The translations under genes and the position numbers were made by a program. A DNA stretch of 64,000 bases from Evansella clarkii. Lineage in GTDB: Bacteria > Bacillota > Bacilli > Bacillales > Salisediminibacteriaceae. Of the stretch, positions 59,020 to 64,000 are shown piece by piece. Numbering within the stretch: position 1 is the first letter of the stretch; each line of letters opens with the position of its first letter. The stretch lies in NCBI RefSeq assembly GCF_002019695.1, contig NZ_KV917376.1, positions 3,376,040-3,440,039 of the forward strand, in the 5' to 3' direction. The notes below the pieces were generated by a model. That model did no database searches and was not told where the DNA came from. It saw nothing but the letters and a program-made list of their open reading frames with translations.

Positions 59020-60513
59020 ATGAAAAAAATGCTGAAAGTTCCTTTTGTGGTACTTATCATTGCAGCCTTGATTGCTTCCACATTCAGTATGGCAGCTGCA
59101 GAAAGTCCTCAAGGCGACACCAGTTCATTGCAGGAGCGCTTTATCATAGCCTTCAAGTCTGATGAACTGCCTGCCAATGCTGAGGAGATGGTAAACCAGG
59201 CTGGCGGGCAAGTCACGTATGAAGTTGGAGAAATTGGCGTATTAGAAGCTGTAACTGACAGCCCCATCGATTTCATTAAGGCATTAAATCAGGAAAGGGA
59301 TGTGTTAGGCCTCTCCCCTTCTATTGATGTAATACTTGATCTTCCGGACTTTGACGCAGACGGAGAAGCAGATGTTTCTTCTAATAGTCCTGGACCAGTA
59401 CCAGTTAACGAAAATATATGGGAAACCGGCTGGCAGTGGGACATTGAGAAAGTAACAGATAATTTCCAAAGTCATAGTGTACATACTGGTACGCATGACG
59501 TAGTAGTTGGTGTAATTGATACAGGATTTGACTTTGGCCATCCTGATTTGGCTCCAAACATAATCGGCGGTCCGGAGGGTTCGCGCACTTTTGTTCCTGG
59601 CACTCAGGACTCCTGGGACAACCATGGACATGGAACTCATGTTGCCGGGACGATTGCAGGAAATGGCCGTATGAAGGGTGTAGCCCCTGATGTTGGATTA
59701 AAATCTTATCGGGTATTTGACAGAGGAAGTGCTCAGCAGCTGTGGATTACAGACGCTATGATTGCAGCAGCTGATGACGGGGTCGATGTAATTAATATGA
59801 GCCTTGGCGGAAATCGCGTTATAGGCCAGTGGTTCTATACTGATCCTGAGACTGGAGAAAGAGTACGACTCGGTAATAACCAGGCAGCAGATGTAGTAGC
59901 ATACAAGCGGGCAGTAGATTATGCTGTACAGCGAAATGTTACAGTTGTTGCAGCGGCAGGAAACTCTGCGCAGGATATGAGCAACCCTTCAAAGGTTGCT
60001 GACTGGATGGAAAGAAACGCTGGCCCGGGTTATGAAATCCGTGGTGCTGCATGGTTCGTTCCTGCACATCTTCCTGGTGTAATTACTGTTTCTGCTATGG
60101 GTGGCGGATTCGGAACAGAAGACCGTTTATCATTCTTCTCCAATTACGGAAACGGGGCAATTGACCTTGGTGCACCAGGTGGAGATGACCCGCCTGCAGG
60201 CTACGAAGGTGGAGATACTTTTAAATTTGGTATACTCAGTGCTTACCCTACTTACTTTAACAACAATCGCAGCCAGCAGCTTTTTGGTGAAAACGGTTAT
60301 ACATGGATGAGGGGAACTTCCATGGCTGCTCCTCAAGTAGCTGGAGCTGCTGCAGCATATATTTCTCAAGTTTATGAGGAAACCGGCAAAAAACCAACAC
60401 CTCGCCAGGTGCAAAACCGTCTGCAGCAGACTGCAGATAGTGTGGATAAGCAAGGTTACAGTAGATTTTTCGGACATGGACGTGTAAATGCTCATAATGC
60501 GCTGACCCAATAG
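59020..60513 (+). CDS. Secreted subtilisin-like serine protease (S8)
   Basis: A 497-residue secreted S8 peptidase. Signal peptide to about residue 27 (ending SMAAA). An inhibitor_I9-like propeptide with FIIAFKSDELPANAEE and GVLEAVTDSP covers residues 40-105. The catalytic domain carries D167 (GVIDTGFDFGHPD), H204 (NHGHGTHVAG), oxyanion N315 (AAAGNS) and S434 (GTSMAAPQVAG). It has a low-basic, Asp/Gly-rich composition, consistent with salt adaptation. The ATG at 59020 follows SD AAGGAGGAG; the earlier frame start has none. Confidence 0.95.
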   Translation: MKKMLKVPFVVLIIAALIASTFSMAAAESPQGDTSSLQERFIIAFKSDELPANAEEMVNQAGGQVTYEVGEIGVLEAVTDSPIDFIKALNQERDVLGLSPSIDVILDLPDFDADGEADVSSNSPGPVPVNENIWETGWQWDIEKVTDNFQSHSVHTGTHDVVVGVIDTGFDFGHPDLAPNIIGGPEGSRTFVPGTQDSWDNHGHGTHVAGTIAGNGRMKGVAPDVGLKSYRVFDRGSAQQLWITDAMIAAADDGVDVINMSLGGNRVIGQWFYTDPETGERVRLGNNQAADVVAYKRAVDYAVQRNVTVVAAAGNSAQDMSNPSKVADWMERNAGPGYEIRGAAWFVPAHLPGVITVSAMGGGFGTEDRLSFFSNYGNGAIDLGAPGGDDPPAGYEGGDTFKFGILSAYPTYFNNNRSQQLFGENGYTWMRGTSMAAPQVAGAAAAYISQVYEETGKKPTPRQVQNRLQQTADSVDKQGYSRFFGHGRVNAHNALTQ

Positions 60514-60521
60514 GATCAAAA

Positions 60522-60554
60522 AACCAGCTGCATGGATCTTTCCTGCAGCTGGTT
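60522..60554. terminator. Bidirectional terminator after the protease gene
   Basis: AACCAGCTGCA pairs perfectly with TGCAGCTGGTT, A-rich on the left and TTAATT on the right. Confidence 0.8.
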
Positions 60555-60613
60555 AATTATTTTTATTTTGAAATAGGGCCGGCTGGGTTTTCAGGACAAA
60601 TCACTAACCTGAT

Positions 60614-61987
60614 TTAATTAGAACTCACTTTTATTGCCTTCTCCTCTGCTCTGCGCTGGACAATCTGCAGCCTTATTAAAAAGCCGATTGCAGCACATGT
60701 GAGGCCAATAGTGATGCCAACCCATAGGCCGAACGGTCCGAGGGGGGTATATGCCGCTAAGGCGTAACCGGCTGGGATTCCAATGGCCCAGTAGGATATT
60801 AATGCTGTTATAAACGGGATTTTTACGTCTTTATACCCTCTCAGCACACCCTGCAGGCCTGCCTGGGCTGCATCGGAAAGCTGGTAAACAATTGCTATGA
60901 TGAAAAAATGCCCGGCCATAATTACTACATCACGGTCTGTAGTGTAAAGGTAGGCAATTTCCTCTCTGAAAAAGTAGAGAAAAACAGCTCCTACTGCAAG
61001 AAATCCTACACCTCCAAACACACCAAGGCGGCCGTACTGCTTAGCTGATTCAATGCGGTTGCCTCCCACAGAAAAACCAACAACGATAGTTAAAGCCATA
61101 GAGATGCTTAAAGGAATCATGAAAATAAGTGAAGTAAAGCTTAGTGCCACCTGGTGGGCAGCTACGGTGACTGTCGTAAACATCGCCCCCATGAGCAAAG
61201 TAACAACGGCGAAAATACTTGATTCAAAGAAAATAGACAACCCGATAGGAATACCTATGGAAAGCTGTTCCTTCCATGTTTTCAAAGAAGGTCTCGCCCA
61301 TTTCACAAACAGCTGATATTTTCTGATCACCGGGATCCGGAATGTCATCCAAATACTGATTATTAGTATAATCCAGTATGTCGCAGCAGTGGCATAGCCT
61401 GCTCCGATCCCGCCTAGCGCTGGAAGACCGAAATTCCCAAAGATAAAACCGTAGTTTAATAAAACATTAAATGGTACAGCGAGGACTATTATTATCATTG
61501 TTATTCTTGTAAAACCTTGTCCGTCATAGAAATTACGCAATACATTAGCCAAAAAGAGAGGGACGATCCCAAACGACAGACCAATAAGGTAATGGTAGGA
61601 AATATGCTCTACACCTGGCGCAAGGCTCATTAATGCCAGAATCGGTTCAAGGAAGAAAAATCCTCCCAGAAAAACAAAAAAAGCGAGACCAAAGGATAAA
61701 TAAATGGCCTGCGTAACAGCGTCGCTGATTTTATTTTTCTGTCCGCTCCCCACCAGCTGAGCAACAATCGTTGTAACTGCCAGTAAAATTCCGTTAATGC
61801 CTGTAAACACTGGCATCCATAAGCTGGAACCAATCGCTACGCCTGCAAGGTCGTCCGTGCCAACCCTCCCGGACATCATTGTATCCACGAGATTCATAGC
61901 ATAGAGACTGACCTGTGTGACCATAATCGGCCATAAGATTCTGATAAATAATTGCAGTTTCTCTTTCCTTGTATCAACATGTTCCAT
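60614..61987 (-). CDS. MATE family multidrug efflux transporter
   Basis: A 457-residue MATE (NorM-like) transporter with twelve membrane segments in two homologous halves. The first half starts LWPIMVTQVSLYAMNLVDTM and has GRVGTDDLAGVAIGSSLW; the second half has IGIPIGLSIFFESSIFAVVTLL and AAHQVALSFTSL. It probably uses a Na+ or H+ gradient to export cationic drugs. The ATG at 61987 is chosen over the GTG at 61996; the SD is weak (AGGTG). Confidence 0.93.
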   Translation of the reverse strand: MEHVDTRKEKLQLFIRILWPIMVTQVSLYAMNLVDTMMSGRVGTDDLAGVAIGSSLWMPVFTGINGILLAVTTIVAQLVGSGQKNKISDAVTQAIYLSFGLAFFVFLGGFFFLEPILALMSLAPGVEHISYHYLIGLSFGIVPLFLANVLRNFYDGQGFTRITMIIIVLAVPFNVLLNYGFIFGNFGLPALGGIGAGYATAATYWIILIISIWMTFRIPVIRKYQLFVKWARPSLKTWKEQLSIGIPIGLSIFFESSIFAVVTLLMGAMFTTVTVAAHQVALSFTSLIFMIPLSISMALTIVVGFSVGGNRIESAKQYGRLGVFGGVGFLAVGAVFLYFFREEIAYLYTTDRDVVIMAGHFFIIAIVYQLSDAAQAGLQGVLRGYKDVKIPFITALISYWAIGIPAGYALAAYTPLGPFGLWVGITIGLTCAAIGFLIRLQIVQRRAEEKAIKVSSN

Positions 61988-62175
61988 TTCGTTCACCTGA
62001 ATTCTGCTTTATTTTATTTTTAAAATTCTTCCGGCTTTTAACCTGTTTACAAACATCGTACCATTCTAGCAGAAAGTTTCCAGTGATTAAAGCATTTTAT
62101 TTCAAAGAAATTATAAAAAAAAACTGAGCCTCAATTAAAAAAGACACAGTTTTTCTGACTCCTGGGCCGATCATG

Positions 62176-62835
62176 TTATTTTTCAATTTCCATTGTACTC
62201 ATTATTTCAATTTCTTTTAATGCCTGTGTTGCGAGCTGATCCGCTTCTTTGTTCTCTTTTCTTCCTACTAGTTCATATTCTGCGTCCAGTCCCATTTTTT
62301 CAAGTTTCTCCTCAACCCGGTCAATCCATTTATTGAATTCTTCCTCATAGACCGCCCACTCCCCTTTCAGCTGATTGATAACGACCTGGGAATCACCAAT
62401 AAAGCGGACTGGGAGATGATGGACACCTAACTCCTCCAGTTCCACCAACGCCAGATGAATAGCTGCATACTCCGCCTCATTATTAGAATCCAGTTCCGTT
62501 ACTAAAGCGTTTCTCCGAAGCCTTAATGCCTTCCCATTTTGCTCATAATAAATGACACAGCCTAATCCTGACTTCTTCGTTTGAATATCAAACCCTCCGT
62601 CAAAATAAACGGTGAGGTTGTGGGGCTCTGTTTTTACACCTTCAAGGTATTTTTTAAGCTCTTTCATCGTCATGGAACTATCATATTTATCGATAAACTT
62701 TAGTTCTTTGGCGCGCCCGGTTTTCAGGAGGTCCTCCCCGATCAAGTGCGCTTTTTCAGCGGGCATTTCTTCTGAACTGAAGACTGTTTCCGTCCCTTTT
62801 TTAGTCTTATACTGCAGCTCAATTCTCAAAATCAT
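62176..62835 (-). CDS. RNase HI-like protein (YpeP-type, reverse-transcriptase-like family)
   Basis: A 219-residue protein. Residues 1-65 are an extra N-terminal region; residues 70-210 form an RNase H fold with the acidic residues in VYFDGGFD, NNEAEYAAIHLAL, FIGDSQVVINQ and NKEADQLATQAL. It resembles the B. subtilis YpeP/YpdQ class, for which RNase H activity is weak or unproven. SD AAGGGGG precedes the ATG. Cytosolic. Confidence 0.88.
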   Translation of the reverse strand: MILRIELQYKTKKGTETVFSSEEMPAEKAHLIGEDLLKTGRAKELKFIDKYDSSMTMKELKKYLEGVKTEPHNLTVYFDGGFDIQTKKSGLGCVIYYEQNGKALRLRRNALVTELDSNNEAEYAAIHLALVELEELGVHHLPVRFIGDSQVVINQLKGEWAVYEEEFNKWIDRVEEKLEKMGLDAEYELVGRKENKEADQLATQALKEIEIMSTMEIEK

Positions 62836-62961
62836 ATTTATCCCCCTTTAATTCATCTCTTCTTATATTACCCCTGCTGTTTATGTACTAATTAACATTG
62901 TCTATTCCTGCTAAACAATTTTTCCATTCAAATATACTTTAAATGACTCGTTAAAAATATT

Positions 62962-62990
62962 TTGACATACTGTTCAAAATGAGGTAAAGT
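62962..62990 (+). promoter_or_regulatory. Sigma-A promoter of guaC
   Basis: TTGACA (62962-62967), 17-bp spacer, TAAAGT (62985-62990), 64 bp before the ATG. Confidence 0.75.
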
Positions 62991-63054
62991 ACTCTAGGGA
63001 CGAACAATTATTAAGATATTAATTTTAAATATTCGTGTTTAGGAGTGATTTCTC

Positions 63055-64000
63055 ATGGATAACGTATTCGATTATGAAGATATTCAATTGATTCCTGCAA
63101 GATGTGTAGTAAACAGTCGATCTGAATGTGATACAACAGTGGAACTTGGAGGACATACTTTTAAACTGCCTGTTGTACCGGCAAATATGCAGACAATTAT
63201 AGATGAGAACATTGCAACAGCTTTAGCTGAAAACGGCTATTTCTATATTATGCACCGATTTGAGCCGGAAAAGCGTATTGGTTTTACAAAAGAAATGCAT
63301 TCCCGCGGCTTAATCGCCTCTATCAGTGTTGGTGTAAAAGATGAAGAATATCAATTTGTAGAGCAGCTTGCTTCTGAGCAGATTACACCTGAATTTATAA
63401 CGATCGACATTGCCCATGGCCATTCTAATGCCGTGATCGATATGATCCAGCACATTAAAAAACACCTCCCGGAGAGCTTCGTCATTGCCGGAAATGTAGG
63501 TACTCCTGAAGCGGTACGGGAATTGGAGCATGCCGGTGCAGACGCAACGAAAGTTGGAATCGGCCCCGGGAAGGTTTGTATTACTAAGATCAAAACTGGA
63601 TTTGGTACTGGCGGATGGCAGCTTGCTGCCCTTAGATGGTGTTCCCGTGCAGCCAGCAAGCCAATTATTGCCGACGGCGGTATTCGTACTCATGGTGATA
63701 TTGCCAAGTCAATCCGCTTTGGCGCGACAATGGTAATGATCGGTTCTTTATTTGCCGGCCACGAAGAATCACCAGGTGTGACCGTGGAAAAAGACGGTAA
63801 GAAATATAAGGAATACTTCGGATCAGCTTCCGAATTCCAAAAAGGCGAAAAAAGAAACGTAGAAGGCAAGAAAATGTTTGTTGACTATAAAGGTCCTCTG
63901 CAGGATACCCTGACAGAGATGGAACAGGATCTCCAGTCTTCAATTTCTTACGCTGGCGGCAGCACACTTGATGCGATTCGCCACGTAGATTATGCGATCG
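63055..64000 (+). CDS. guaC: GMP reductase GuaC (3' end beyond the window)
   Basis: The first 315 codons of GMP reductase, an IMPDH-family barrel: [14 protein letters not shown] at the N-terminus, [20 protein letters not shown] with the catalytic Cys loop, [17 protein letters not shown] phosphate-binding loop, and [14 protein letters not shown]. No CBS domains, which separates it from IMP dehydrogenase. It converts GMP to IMP with NADPH. SD AGGAGTG lies 8 nt before the ATG. About 12 more residues are expected beyond the window edge. Confidence 0.96.
   Translation, partial: MDNVFDYEDIQLIPARCVVNSRSECDTTVELGGHTFKLPVVPANMQTIIDENIATALAENGYFYIMHRFEPEKRIGFTKEMHSRGLIASISVGVKDEEYQFVEQLASEQITPEFITIDIAHGHSNAVIDMIQHIKKHLPESFVIAGNVGTPEAVRELEHAGADATKVGIGPGKVCITKIKTGFGTGGWQLAALRWCSRAASKPIIADGGIRTHGDIAKSIRFGATMVMIGSLFAGHEESPGVTVEKDGKKYKEYFGSASEFQKGEKRNVEGKKMFVDYKGPLQDTLTEMEQDLQSSISYAGGSTLDAIRHVDYAI

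Overview
The window reads as chromosome of a low-GC, endospore-forming, salt- and alkali-adapted member of the Bacillaceae. Evidence: a complete ectoine operon (ectABC), a spore-germinant receptor operon (GerA/GerB/GerC type), KapB, a sporulation-type sensor kinase, a YolD-like protein, many SD-led genes with TTG/GTG starts, many short acidic lipoproteins, and an acidic secreted subtilisin. Genus cannot be fixed from sequence alone; an Evansella/Salipaludibacillus/Alkalihalobacillus-like organism would fit. I see no prophage, insertion sequence, CRISPR array, rRNA or tRNA gene.

Layout. 1-6.2 kb: 3' end of a sensor kinase, convergent kapB operon, an unknown polytopic membrane protein, an MDR oxidoreductase, an AbrB-family permease and a tiny membrane ORF. 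6.4-9.3 kb: glycosyltransferase plus polysaccharide deacetylase (with an in-frame TGA after codon 5), a YgjV-like membrane/GNAT fusion and a small protein. 9.3-11.6 kb: ectCBA on the minus strand. 11.6-12.75 kb: a long intergenic zone with a probable gene relic and a nested hairpin. 12.7-16.1 kb: XerS-type recombinase, 3D-domain cell wall protein, GNAT, small LSm-like membrane protein. 16.9-21.6 kb: germination operon and a DPBB/DUF3889-like protein. 21.9-27.4 kb: NSS transporter, membrane proteins, and a divergent hemolysin III/DUF1836 pair sharing an operator-like inverted repeat. 27.4-36.1 kb: class I amidotransferase, YhfW-type FAD/Rieske protein, two very small membrane proteins, two proC paralogues flanking YrhK-like and HAD genes, GNAT, and a membrane-anchored HExxH peptidase. 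36.2-41.7 kb: a double nitrilase, oligoendopeptidase F, a DJ-1/PfpI protein and a small antitoxin-like protein. 42-51.5 kb: small accessory genes (GNAT, YolD-like, three methyltransferases, lipoproteins, PilZ, Fe-alcohol dehydrogenase, a truncated HAD gene). 51.6-55.3 kb: MarR/azoreductase module, lipoproteins, alkyltransferase-like protein. 55.5-64 kb: guanine riboswitch with pbuG, small membrane genes, subtilase, MATE pump, RNase H-like protein, and guaC running off the end.

The functional threads are osmoadaptation (ectoine; two pyrroline-5-carboxylate reductases; NSS transporter), spore formation and germination (kinase, KapB, ger operon, DPBB/DUF3889-like protein, possible YjcZ-like peptide), cell-wall/extracellular functions (3D-domain protein, subtilase, deacetylase) and purine salvage (riboswitch-pbuG and guaC).

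The least explained material is in intergenic DNA. There is a ~140-160 bp two-hairpin element in three copies (28.25, 43.54 and 47.45 kb), a tandem array of nine 52-bp units (45.45-45.93 kb), five GCCGATAAA-type boxes at 20-21-bp spacing (41.87-41.96 kb), three CGGA-N5-TCCG boxes (26.7-26.9 kb), and a GGGTCTGGCCC hairpin family in three places.
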